Both the position numbers and the translations under genes were made by a program. Below, piece after piece: positions 10,132 to 20,303 of a DNA stretch of 36,418 nucleotides. The first letter of the stretch is position 1. Each line of letters opens with the position of its first letter. Source of the DNA: Caulobacteraceae bacterium. Lineage in GTDB: Bacteria > Pseudomonadota > Alphaproteobacteria > Caulobacterales > Caulobacteraceae. The stretch lies in contig PLRV01000095.1 of the NCBI GenBank assembly GCA_003164925.1, positions 1 through 36,418 on the forward strand, in the 5' to 3' direction. Under the pieces are notes generated by a model. It saw only the letters and a list, made by a program, of their open reading frames with translations, was not told the DNA's origin and searched no databases.

Positions 10132-12062
10132 TGGGCCTTGGTCGCGGGCGAGGGGGATCCGGCGGCGGCTCTGCCGAGCGGGGTGGGGGCGTCTGCGGAT
10201 GCGCCAATGGCCTGACGCGCCAACTGAATATTGACGCGAGCCTTCAGTTTGGCCTGGGCGTAGGCTCCGCTTTCGTCGTTGAGCTCATCGAACAGGGCGC
10301 GGGAAAGCTGATTCTGCAGGGCATCGACGCTCTGACCGGCAATCTGGGCCGAGGGCGGCTGGATGGCGGTCACCTTCACCACCGCGCCCCCGGAGGTGAA
10401 CATGTCGCCGACCTTGGCCTGGAAGATCTGCCCCAACTCCTCTTGCGACAGCCCGCGATTCGCCTGGGCTTGCTGGCGGGTGATGGCGGCCTGAACCACT
10501 TTGGAGCCGACCGAGGCGGCCACGGCTTCCATGGTCTCGCCCTTTTTCATGCGCGCGATCAGGGTGTTGAGCTTGGCCGACATGCGCTTACGCAAGTCCA
10601 GGGCCTGGAAGTACTGAGTGAGTTGCGGACGGACCTTTTCCAGGGTCGGGGGTTGAGGCGGAATGATCTTGTCGGCGCGCAGGACGAAATACTCGCCCTT
10701 GTCCTCCTGCACCACGTCGCTGTCGGCGCCCTGCGTCAGCATGAAGCCTTCGCCGAGCAGCTTGGGCGACAGCCCCAGTGACTTGCCCTGTGCGTCCTGT
10801 CCCTGGGCGGTCACCGGCCCGAGCGACGTGGCGGCGACGCCGGCCGCCTTGGCCGCATCGAGGATGTTCGCGCCCTTGTCGTGGGCGTCCTGGAATTGCT
10901 GGCTCTCCGCATAGGCCTTATTGGCGGCGATCTCGGCCTTGACCTCTTGCTCGATCTGCGGCCGTGCCTCATCAAGCGTGACTTCGCGCCCGGGAGCGAC
11001 CTTGAGTACCTTGACTACGGCCAAGCCCAGCTGGCCCTGGATCGGACCGGACACCTTGCCCTCGGCCAGGGCAAACGCCGCGTCCGCGACTTTCGGATCG
11101 GCGATCCCGGCCTTGGGCTGATCGACATAGTTGACCGGCTCCACGCCCGCGCCCTTGGCCACTGCGGCGGGATCGGCGCCGGCGGAAAGCTTGGCCGCCA
11201 TGGCCGAGGCGTCGGCGAGAGACTTGGCCGGAAGCTGAACGATGGTGCGCTTTTCAGGCGTGGACAGGGTGTCCTTGCGGAAGTCATAGCGCTTCTTCAC
11301 CTCGGCCGGATCGGCTGTGAGCGTCGGCGCCAGCGCCTTGGCGCTGAAGCGCACCAGGGTGAAAACCCGTGTCTCCGGCGTGGTCAAGGCCTGGACGTTG
11401 GCGTTCATCAGAGACTTGAGCTGATCGTCGCTGGGGGACGCTGGGGGCCCCAGCGTCTTGGGGTCCAGCAGGACATAGCTGAAGGCGTGCGTCTCGAACT
11501 GAAAGTCGGTGATCGCAGCAGTCATCAGGCGCGGGACCCGAAGGCCCGCCGCCAGACCGGCTTGGAGATGGTTGGCCGCCGCCTCGTCGCGCAGCTCGCT
11601 CTGGAACACCTCGGGCGTCAGTTGGTTGTCGGCCAGGCGCTGCACATAGGTCTTCTGGTCGAACTTGCCGGTGATGGGATCGAAGAAGGCCGTGATCTTC
11701 TTAATCTGATCCACCAGGATGTTGTCGGATGGAATGATGCCGTCGCGGCGCAGCGCCTCGGCGAGGGATTCGCGTTTGGCCAGGGATTGCAGGACCTGCT
11801 GGTCCATTCCCTGAGCGACCATCTCGTCGACGGTCAGGGTTTGGCCCTGTTGAGCCAGGCGCTGACGATCACCATCGAACTCGCGCTTGAACTCCCTGGG
11901 ACTGTACACCCGCGAGCCGGCGGTGATGATGGCCTGGGGCGTGAACAGGCCCGAGAGATTCGCCCGAGTGTTGCCGACCAGCAGAAGCCCGCCGACTAGG
12001 GGGATCCCGATAATGATCCACACGATCTTGGACTGCGATAGGGTGCGGAAGAAGGCGAGCAT
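10128..12062 (-). CDS. ppiD: PpiD/SurA-like periplasmic folding chaperone (SurA_N and rotamase domains)
   Basis: Membrane-anchored periplasmic chaperone of the PpiD type, which helps outer-membrane and secreted proteins leave the Sec channel. It has 644 residues from ATG 12062 (MLAFFRTLSQSKIVW). One membrane anchor lies at about 13-32 (IVWIIIGIPLVGGLLLVG). It is followed by a SurA_N-like helical region and a parvulin-type rotamase region around residues 245-360 (RTIVQLPAKS, AFALAEGKVSGPIQGQLGLAVVKV). A frame open to 12122 gives an unlikely polar N-terminal extension. The gene is coupled to trpE by a 4-bp overlap and divergent from tpiA. PPIase activity is uncertain, since PpiD proteins often have inactive parvulin domains. 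Confidence 0.9.
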   Translation of the reverse strand: MLAFFRTLSQSKIVWIIIGIPLVGGLLLVGNTRANLSGLFTPQAIITAGSRVYSPREFKREFDGDRQRLAQQGQTLTVDEMVAQGMDQQVLQSLAKRESLAEALRRDGIIPSDNILVDQIKKITAFFDPITGKFDQKTYVQRLADNQLTPEVFQSELRDEAAANHLQAGLAAGLRVPRLMTAAITDFQFETHAFSYVLLDPKTLGPPASPSDDQLKSLMNANVQALTTPETRVFTLVRFSAKALAPTLTADPAEVKKRYDFRKDTLSTPEKRTIVQLPAKSLADASAMAAKLSAGADPAAVAKGAGVEPVNYVDQPKAGIADPKVADAAFALAEGKVSGPIQGQLGLAVVKVLKVAPGREVTLDEARPQIEQEVKAEIAANKAYAESQQFQDAHDKGANILDAAKAAGVAATSLGPVTAQGQDAQGKSLGLSPKLLGEGFMLTQGADSDVVQEDKGEYFVLRADKIIPPQPPTLEKVRPQLTQYFQALDLRKRMSAKLNTLIARMKKGETMEAVAASVGSKVVQAAITRQQAQANRGLSQEELGQIFQAKVGDMFTSGGAVVKVTAIQPPSAQIAGQSVDALQNQLSRALFDELNDESGAYAQAKLKARVNIQLARQAIGASADAPTPLGRAAAGSPSPATKAQ

Positions 12063-12150
12063 TAAGGCGTCCTTGGCGGCCGGGGCTGAACCCGCGCGGT
12101 ATAGGGCGCCCGTTCCCTCCACAGCAAGGATAACAGCGTCGCCGCGACGA

Positions 12151-12170
12151 GAGGTCAGGTGACAGACCTC
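12151..12170. promoter_or_regulatory. Inverted repeat between ppiD and tpiA
   Basis: GAGGTC (12151-12156) and GACCTC (12165-12170) form an exact inverted repeat with an 8-nt spacer, in the 157-bp divergent promoter region. The position suits an operator controlling either unit, but six base pairs are short enough to occur by chance. Confidence 0.3.
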
Positions 12171-12219
12171 CGCATTTGCCTTAGCTGAGCCTTCACAACA
12201 GCCGCCTCGACGGAAAAGA

Positions 12220-12972
12220 ATGAGCGTTGATCAGCCCCTGATTGTTGGCAATTGGAAGATGTACGGCCTGGCGGACTCCCTGGCCGAGGCGTGCAAGGTG
12301 GCCCATGCGCTGGCCGACCGGCCCAGCCGGGCGCGCGTCGGCCTTTGCCCGCCGGCGACCCTGATCGAACGTATGGCCCGGGCCCTGGCCGGATCGGTCG
12401 TCATCGTGGGCGGCCAGGACAATCACATGGAGGAGGACGGCGCCTTCACCGGCGACATCAGCGCTACGATGCTGGCCGACGCCGGCGCCAAGCTGGTGAT
12501 CATCGCCCACTCCGAACGGCGCGTCTGTTACGGAGAAAGCGACGCCCTGGCCGCCGCCAAGGCGCAGGCGGCCGCCATGGCGGGGTTGGAGCCGATTGTG
12601 TGCGTGGGCGAGACCCTGGTCGAACGGCAATCGGGCCGAGCGTTGGAGGTGGTGCGCAGCCAGGTGTTCGGCTCCCTGCCGGATTACCTCAAGGGACGCC
12701 CCTTCGCCCTGGCCTACGAACCGTTGTGGGCGATCGGCACCGACATGACCCCAACCGTGGATGAGATCGTGCAGACCCACACGGCCTTGCGCCAGGCGAT
12801 GGTCGAGCGCCTGGGAGAGGCCGGCAAGCGGGCCCCGATTCTGTACGGCGGGTCGGTCAATCCCAAGAACGCGCATGAGATTCTGCACGCCCACGAGGTC
12901 GGCGGCGCCCTGGTCGGCCGGGCTTCGCTCCGGGGCGAGGACTTCCTGGCCATCATCCGCGCCATCGACTGA
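12220..12972 (+). CDS. tpiA: Triosephosphate isomerase
   Basis: Interconverts dihydroxyacetone phosphate and glyceraldehyde 3-phosphate in glycolysis and gluconeogenesis. It has 250 residues, standard length, in a TIM barrel. Active-site residues are all present: N11 and K13 in GNWKM, H97 in AHSERR, E167 in AYEPLWAIGT, and the phosphate-binding YGGSVN loop near residue 207. It is the first gene of a plus-strand run tpiA-secG-pyrG and shares the upstream region with the divergent ppiD-trpE pair. A purine-rich GACGGAAAAGA sits right before the ATG. Confidence 0.97.
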   Translation: MSVDQPLIVGNWKMYGLADSLAEACKVAHALADRPSRARVGLCPPATLIERMARALAGSVVIVGGQDNHMEEDGAFTGDISATMLADAGAKLVIIAHSERRVCYGESDALAAAKAQAAAMAGLEPIVCVGETLVERQSGRALEVVRSQVFGSLPDYLKGRPFALAYEPLWAIGTDMTPTVDEIVQTHTALRQAMVERLGEAGKRAPILYGGSVNPKNAHEILHAHEVGGALVGRASLRGEDFLAIIRAID

Positions 12973-13056
12973 CGCTTCAGGACCTTTGCGCTGGAAGGCG
13001 GTTGGTGTTAGACCGGCCGCCGATTTTTGAAGCTTTCGTTTCGGGAACCCGAACCC

Positions 13057-13542
13057 TTGTCCATCCTGGCTAACGTCCTTCTGATTGTGAACGTTTTCGT
13101 CTGCATCGCGCTGATCGCCATCGTGCTGGTGCAGCGCTCGGAGGGCGGCGCGCTCGGTATGGGCGGCGGCGGCGGGTCCGGGGGGGGCTTCATGACCGCC
13201 CGCGGCGCCGGCGATCTGCTCACCCGCATGACCTGGATCCTGGCCTTCGTGTTCTTCTCCCTGGCCATCGCCCAGACCCTGCTGATCGGCCGCGCCCACG
13301 GGCACTCCTCGATCGTGGATCGTCTGAACGCTCAGAGCCTGGATTTCTCGACTCCGGCCAAGCCGCAACCGGCCCGGCCCGCCACGGCGCCTCCGGCCTT
13401 GCAGGCGCCGCCCGCGGCCGTCGCGCCGGGCGTGCAGAACGCGCCGCCGGCGCCGGTCAATGCGGCCAATCCCTTCGCCGGCCTGTCTGCGCCGCCCGCC
13501 GCCCAGCCGGGTCCGGCCCAGCCTGCGCAGAAGAAGCCCTGA
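13057..13542 (+). CDS. secG: Protein translocase subunit SecG
   Basis: Auxiliary subunit of the SecYEG inner-membrane channel. From TTG 13057 it is 161 residues. TM1 is at about 3-25 (ILANVLLIVNVFVCIALIAIVLVQ), followed by the family signature QRSEGGALGMGGG with a glycine-rich loop, FMTARGAGDLLTRMT, and TM2 at about 58-78. The C-terminal 80 residues are a proline/alanine-rich tail typical of alphaproteobacterial SecG. The start is uncertain: TTG 13027 adds ten charged residues, but TTG 13057 gives the usual short N-terminus before TM1. No strong ribosome binding site marks either. It lies between tpiA and pyrG. Confidence 0.9.
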   Translation: MSILANVLLIVNVFVCIALIAIVLVQRSEGGALGMGGGGGSGGGFMTARGAGDLLTRMTWILAFVFFSLAIAQTLLIGRAHGHSSIVDRLNAQSLDFSTPAKPQPARPATAPPALQAPPAAVAPGVQNAPPAPVNAANPFAGLSAPPAAQPGPAQPAQKKP

Positions 13543-13600
13543 GGTGGGCTCGCGTGGGTCGGGAAAACCGGCGGCCTGGCCCGAATCACTGCTAACCTAG

Positions 13601-15241
<1,641 letters not shown>

Positions 15242-15260
15242 GGGGCGATCGCGAGCAGGG

Positions 15261-15295
15261 CGTCGCACGCGGAGCCTTTACGGGCTCAAGCGACG
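15261..15295 (+). terminator. Two-stem hairpin downstream of pyrG, possible terminator
   Basis: CGTCGC (15261-15266) pairs with GCGACG (15290-15295), and inside it GAGCC (15272-15276) pairs with GGCTC (15283-15287) around a six-base loop. It begins 20 nt after the pyrG stop. There is no U-tract after it, so intrinsic termination would be weak; the position is the main argument. Confidence 0.45.
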
Positions 15296-15394
15296 ATCCG
15301 TGCGTCACGAAGCCCACGAAGATCATCCACGGCGCGATACTTGGAGCCGCGGTCATACCGCTCGTTCCGGTGGACCTCGCGCTCAAGGCCAAGG

Positions 15395-15428
15395 TTGACT
15401 AAAAAGTCATTTATGACTATATCGTCAT
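15395..15428 (+). promoter_or_regulatory. Promoter with overlapping TGACT/AGTCA palindromes (candidate operator array)
   Basis: TTGACT (15395-15400) and TATATC (15418-15423) are separated by exactly 17 nt. ACTATATC (15416-15423) also matches six of seven defined positions of the Caulobacter -10 consensus GCTANAWC. Two palindromes overlap and share one half-site: TGACT-AAAA-AGTCA (15396-15409) and AGTCAT-TT-ATGACT (15405-15418). A further GTCAT is at 15424-15428. Any protein bound there would cover the -35, spacer and -10. The predicted transcript starts about 27 nt before the ATG of the fusion gene. No regulator gene is adjacent, so the binding protein is unknown. Confidence 0.65.
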
Positions 15429-15457
15429 CCACGGTATGGCTTTGGATGATTTGCGCA

Positions 15458-17680
15458 ATGCCTGAGGAGCATGACGTCGTTGTAGCCGGGTGCGGTCCCG
15501 TTGGGCTGTGCATCGCGCTGCTTCTGGCGCGCCAGGGGCATAGGGTCGCCGTCGTCGAGCGCCACCTGGCCATCTATGCCTTGCCCCGCGCCATCGCCTT
15601 CGACCACGAGATCGCCCGCATCCTCCATGGGCTCGGTTTAATGGAGCCGATGAAGCCGCACCTCGCCGCGCCAGGCAAATATCAGTGGCGTAACGCGAAC
15701 GGCGAGACCCTGTTCGTGATCGACTGGAGCGAAGACGCCGTCAGCGGATTCCGGAATTCCTATTTCTTCAGTCAGCCGAAACTTGAGCAGGTGATGAACG
15801 CCGCCGCCCAGGCGAATCCGCTCATCACCATCCATCGCGGCTATGAAATGATCGGCTTCCGGCAGGACGAAGAGGGCGTTTCGCTCACGGCCCGCAGGGT
15901 TGCCGCAAGCGATAGCGAGTTGACCCTGTGCGGGCGCTATCTGATCGGCGCCGACGGCGCCAACAGCGGCGTGCGCGCCGGCATGGGAGCAAAGCTCACC
16001 GACCTCGGGTTCGAGGCCGACTGGCTGGTGGTCGACGTCCTGCCGCTCCCCGGCGAACGCCTGCCGTTCGACGACGACCTTGCGATCCAGATCTGCGATC
16101 CCGCGCGACCCACGACGATGATTTCGGGCGGCCCCGGGCGCCGTCGCTGGGAGTTCATGGCGCTCGAAGGCGAGACGCTCGCCGACCTCAATTCCGATGA
16201 GCGCGCTTGGGAATTGCTCCGACCGTTCGGCCTGACGCCGCAAAACGCCCTTCTCGAGCGCCATGCGATCTACACATTCCGTGGCGCCGTCGCGGACCGC
16301 TGGCGGCAGGGACGAGTATTTATTGCCGGGGACGCCGCCCACCTGACCCCGCCCTTTGCGGGACAGGGCCTGTGCGCCGGATTTCGCGACGCCGCGGCGC
16401 TGGCCTGGCGCCTGGATCTCGCGCTTCGGGGGCTGGCGAGCGAAGCCATGCTGGCAAGCTATGGCGCCGAGCGTACAGAACATGCCCGCGCCTGGATCAT
16501 GAATGCGATCGACCTCGGTGAGGTGATCTGCGTCCTCGATCCAGCGGTCGCAGCCGAGCGCGACGCTCGCATGCTCGCAGCGCGCGCGGCCGGTGCGACG
16601 CCGCCTTCGTCGCTCATTCTGCCTCGGCTCGGGCCAGGCATGAGCCTGCCGGATCAGGCGGGCGGCGCGCTGGGTCATGGCGGCGCGCTGCTCAAGGAGG
16701 GGCGGCGGGCGCACATCGACGATTTGCTGGGCGGCGGCTTCCAGCTCATCTCCCGGCTCGGCGATCCCGCCTCGACCTTATCGCCGGCCGCCTATTCGCT
16801 TTTCGCCGCGCTCCATGGCGTCAGCGTTGACCTCAGTCCCAGCAGTGCGATCCGCGACATCGACGGCGTCTACACCCGCTGGTTCGACAAACTGGACGCC
16901 GACACCGTATTGCTACGACCTGACTTCTACCTGTTCGGCGCCGCCACAGGGAAAGCCGGGGCCGAGGCGCTGATGCAGGCTTTTCAATCGTTTGTGACCG
17001 TATCGCGTACCCCTGACCCATCACACAATGAGGCAAATCCTATGTCCGTAACCGAAGAAGGCCATCGTGACGCGTTACTGGCTAAGCCGGGCGTCCGGCC
17101 CTCAAGTCTGGCTCATGTCGTCCTGCGCACCACCCGATACGAAGCCATGCGCGACTTCTATCTGCAGCTGCTTAACGGACGTGTGACGCATGAGAACGGG
17201 ACGGTCTGCTTCATGACCTATGACGAGGAGCATCACCGTGTCGTCGTGATCGACATGCCGCATCTTGCGCCGGTGCAACCGAAGGCCAGCGGCCTGGAGC
17301 ACTACTCCTTCACCTACGCTTCGATGGGTGAATTGCTGGGCAACTATGCGCGCCTCAAAGCGGCGGGCATCCTGCCGGTTTGGACGATCAACCACGGTTT
17401 CACCACGTCGATCTACTATCGCGATCCGGACGGCAACATGATCGAGACGCAGTTCGACAACATGACGAGCGAGGAGGCGAATGCGTTCATGCACGGCCGC
17501 TATTTCGCCCAAAACCCCATCGGCGTGGATTTCGACCCGGAAGTCCTCTTGGCGCGATACCGAGCGGGCGATCCGCTGGACGCGCTCATCCAGTTCCGCT
17601 CGGCGCCCTATGCCGACGGCGTGGAGCATATCCGTCCCGCCTCGGTGGGCTCCTATGACGGCGAAGGCGCTCTTCTCTAG
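15458..17680 (+). CDS. Fusion: FAD aromatic hydroxylase (MhpA-like) and type I extradiol dioxygenase (VOC)
   Basis: A 740-residue protein predicted to hydroxylate a phenolic compound and then cleave the resulting catechol ring. Residues 1 to about 525 are a class A flavin monooxygenase: GCGPVG at 11-16, the DG motif GADGANSGVR near 164, the GD motif IAGDAAHLTPP (D292), and a C-terminal thioredoxin-like region (LLRPDFYLFGAA). From residue 529 a single-module extradiol dioxygenase follows, with likely Fe(II) ligands H553 (LAHVVL), H615 (LEHYSF) and E663 (GNMIETQFDN); it resembles one-domain 2,3-dihydroxybiphenyl dioxygenases. I start at ATG 15458 (MPEEHDVVVAG), although the frame is open from 15341. 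ATG 17042 at the junction is preceded by GAGG, as if a separate gene once began there. No ring-cleavage hydrolase or regulator gene is nearby. The substrate is unknown. Confidence 0.9.
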   Translation: MPEEHDVVVAGCGPVGLCIALLLARQGHRVAVVERHLAIYALPRAIAFDHEIARILHGLGLMEPMKPHLAAPGKYQWRNANGETLFVIDWSEDAVSGFRNSYFFSQPKLEQVMNAAAQANPLITIHRGYEMIGFRQDEEGVSLTARRVAASDSELTLCGRYLIGADGANSGVRAGMGAKLTDLGFEADWLVVDVLPLPGERLPFDDDLAIQICDPARPTTMISGGPGRRRWEFMALEGETLADLNSDERAWELLRPFGLTPQNALLERHAIYTFRGAVADRWRQGRVFIAGDAAHLTPPFAGQGLCAGFRDAAALAWRLDLALRGLASEAMLASYGAERTEHARAWIMNAIDLGEVICVLDPAVAAERDARMLAARAAGATPPSSLILPRLGPGMSLPDQAGGALGHGGALLKEGRRAHIDDLLGGGFQLISRLGDPASTLSPAAYSLFAALHGVSVDLSPSSAIRDIDGVYTRWFDKLDADTVLLRPDFYLFGAATGKAGAEALMQAFQSFVTVSRTPDPSHNEANPMSVTEEGHRDALLAKPGVRPSSLAHVVLRTTRYEAMRDFYLQLLNGRVTHENGTVCFMTYDEEHHRVVVIDMPHLAPVQPKASGLEHYSFTYASMGELLGNYARLKAAGILPVWTINHGFTTSIYYRDPDGNMIETQFDNMTSEEANAFMHGRYFAQNPIGVDFDPEVLLARYRAGDPLDALIQFRSAPYADGVEHIRPASVGSYDGEGALL

Positions 17681-17686
17681 GGTGGC

Positions 17687-17748
17687 GATTCAGAAATCCG
17701 CCTGCGGCTTGTGGAGAGCGCGGAGCGAATTTCTAAATCTCAAGCCGC
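17687..17748. repeat. Interlocked inverted repeats downstream of the fusion gene
   Basis: A 15-bp arm (17687-17701) and its inverted copy (17725-17739) match at 13 of 15 positions. A second pair, GCGGCTTG (17704-17711) and CAAGCCGC (17741-17748), is exact and crosses the first, so an RNA copy could fold as alternative hairpins or a pseudoknot. It starts 7 bp after the fusion-gene stop codon. It may be a terminator region or the remnant of a small repeat element. Confidence 0.45.
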
Positions 17749-17803
17749 ACTAGAAATGTATGATTCCAGTGTGCTGGATATGGCGGACGAGCGGTGACGG
17801 TGA

Positions 17804-18403
17804 ATGACCAACCTCGATATCCGCGCGTGTTTTCTCGGCGACAGCTTCACCTTCGGCCAGGGCGATGACACCGGCCTAGGCTGGGTTGGGCGGGTGCTGG
17901 CGGCCGAGCGTGGCCGGGGCGTGGAGCTCACGGCCTACAACCTCGGTATTCGCGGCCAGACCGGCGCGCAGATCGCCGAGCGGGCCAGCGCAGAAGTCTC
18001 TACCCGGTTGACCGATCGGGGCGACCGTCGCGGGGTGGTGATCTGCTTTGGGGCCAATGACATTTACCTGGGCCGGCCACAGGCGGAATCGGTTCTGGCC
18101 ATGGCCGGTCTGCTGCGCTGGACGCAAGGGGAGGGCCACACGGCCTTCGTGGTGGCCGCCCCGCCCATGGCGGAGCCCTTGCTGGATGCCAAGCGCGCGG
18201 CGTTGAAGGACTCTCTAGCGCAGGTCTGCCGTGACTTTGCCGCGCCGATACTGGACCTGCCCGGCGCCGTGGCCGATTGGTCGGCCTGGCATGCGGAAGC
18301 GGCGGCCGGCGACGGGGCGCATCCCAACGCCGAGGGCTATCGCCGCGTGGCCGAGGCGTTCGGGCGTTGGGCCGAGTGGCGTGAGTGGATCGAAAAGGAC
18401 TGA
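17804..18403 (+). CDS. GDSL-family (SGNH) hydrolase
   Basis: Small esterase/lipase-fold enzyme of 199 residues. The SGNH blocks are visible: block I FLGDSFTFG with nucleophile S14, a glycine in NLGIRGQTG (block II), GAND with N85 (block III), and DGAHPNAEGY with the D170-x2-H173 pair (block V). There is no signal peptide, so it probably acts in the cytoplasm; the substrate is unknown. A GGTGA stretch lies just before the ATG. The last base of its stop codon is the first base of an inverted-repeat element (18403-18538). It lies between the aromatic fusion gene and rpmF, with no visible functional link to either. Confidence 0.88.
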   Translation: MTNLDIRACFLGDSFTFGQGDDTGLGWVGRVLAAERGRGVELTAYNLGIRGQTGAQIAERASAEVSTRLTDRGDRRGVVICFGANDIYLGRPQAESVLAMAGLLRWTQGEGHTAFVVAAPPMAEPLLDAKRAALKDSLAQVCRDFAAPILDLPGAVADWSAWHAEAAAGDGAHPNAEGYRRVAEAFGRWAEWREWIEKD

Positions 18404-18538
18404 ACCACGAAGGCCCCCAAGGGCGTCTTTCCCTTTCCGACATCCCACGGTCGGCTGAAGGCCAATCCCCGGGTCAAGCCCGAGGAGGGCGGTGACGATG
18501 AATTTTTTGCCTTGGTGTTCTTGGCGGCCTTGGCGGTT
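18403..18538. repeat. MITE-like element bounded by 19-bp imperfect inverted repeats
   Basis: The left arm (18403-18421, AACCACGAAGGCCCCCAAG) and the reverse complement of the right arm (18520-18538, AACCGCCAAGGCCGCCAAG) match at 16 of 19 positions. Inside are a CCGAC/GTCGG hairpin (18437-18453) and a CGGGTCAAGCCCG stem. No convincing reading frame spans it. The 149 bp between the right arm and rpmF hold no gene that I can see and should contain the rpmF promoter. The size and terminal repeats suit a non-autonomous mobile repeat, but a copy number cannot be obtained from one window. Confidence 0.5.
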
Positions 18539-18687
18539 AAATCAGACCTGCGCGCCGACCTGCGCCAGTCCGCTTGAATTCCGAACGTGTTTGCGTCATA
18601 CACCGCCGCTCACGTCGGCCGCCGCCAGATTTCCAGTTTGGCGCGGCCGCAGTCATTTACGCCCCAATAGCGCTCCAAGAGACTCCC

Positions 18688-18870
18688 ATGGCCGTTCCCA
18701 AGCGAAAGACCTCGCCCTCGCGTCGCAACATGCGCCGCTCGCATCACGCCCTGGGCGCCAATAGCTTCGTCGAAGACAAGGAAACCGGCGAGATGCGCCG
18801 GCCGCACCATGTCGACCTGAAGACCGGCATGTACAAGGGCCGTCAGGTTCTGGACATCAAGGAAGACTGA
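18688..18870 (+). CDS. rpmF: 50S ribosomal protein L32
   Basis: Small protein of the large ribosomal subunit, 60 residues. The start [20 protein letters not shown] is the family signature; the rest ([21 protein letters not shown], then [11 protein letters not shown]) follows the alphaproteobacterial form, which lacks the zinc-binding CxxC pairs of other L32 proteins. ATG 18688 is preceded by AAGAGA. The frame is open to 18574, but an N-terminal extension would break the conserved start. It is followed by two hairpins, the second a strong intrinsic terminator. Confidence 0.97.
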   Translation: MAVPKRKTSPSRRNMRRSHHALGANSFVEDKETGEMRRPHHVDLKTGMYKGRQVLDIKED

Positions 18871-18890
18871 CGTCGCCACACGGCGGCCGG

Positions 18891-18928
18891 TCCTCGGCTT
18901 CGCAGCTTTGCGGATCGCGAGCCGAGGA
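18891..18928 (+). repeat. Long hairpin downstream of rpmF
   Basis: TCCTCGGCT (18891-18899) pairs exactly with AGCCGAGGA (18920-18928). With one bulged T the stem continues for three more pairs (CGC/GCG). It sits 20 nt after the rpmF stop and upstream of the intrinsic terminator at 18947-18979. No U-tract follows, so it may protect the rpmF mRNA 3' end or act as a first terminator stem. Confidence 0.5.
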
Positions 18929-18946
18929 TAACATTTTCAAACGCAA

Positions 18947-20294
<1,348 letters not shown>

Positions 20295-20303
20295 AACTCA
20301 GAT

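Noticed and set aside
15299-15402. Short open frame resembling a protein C-terminus before the fusion gene
   Set aside because: No start, no family match, and it runs through the promoter; it could be gene debris but cannot be supported.
15341-15457. N-terminal extension of the fusion gene
   Set aside because: It would begin upstream of the predicted promoter, and flavin monooxygenases start a few residues before GxGxxG, as at ATG 15458.
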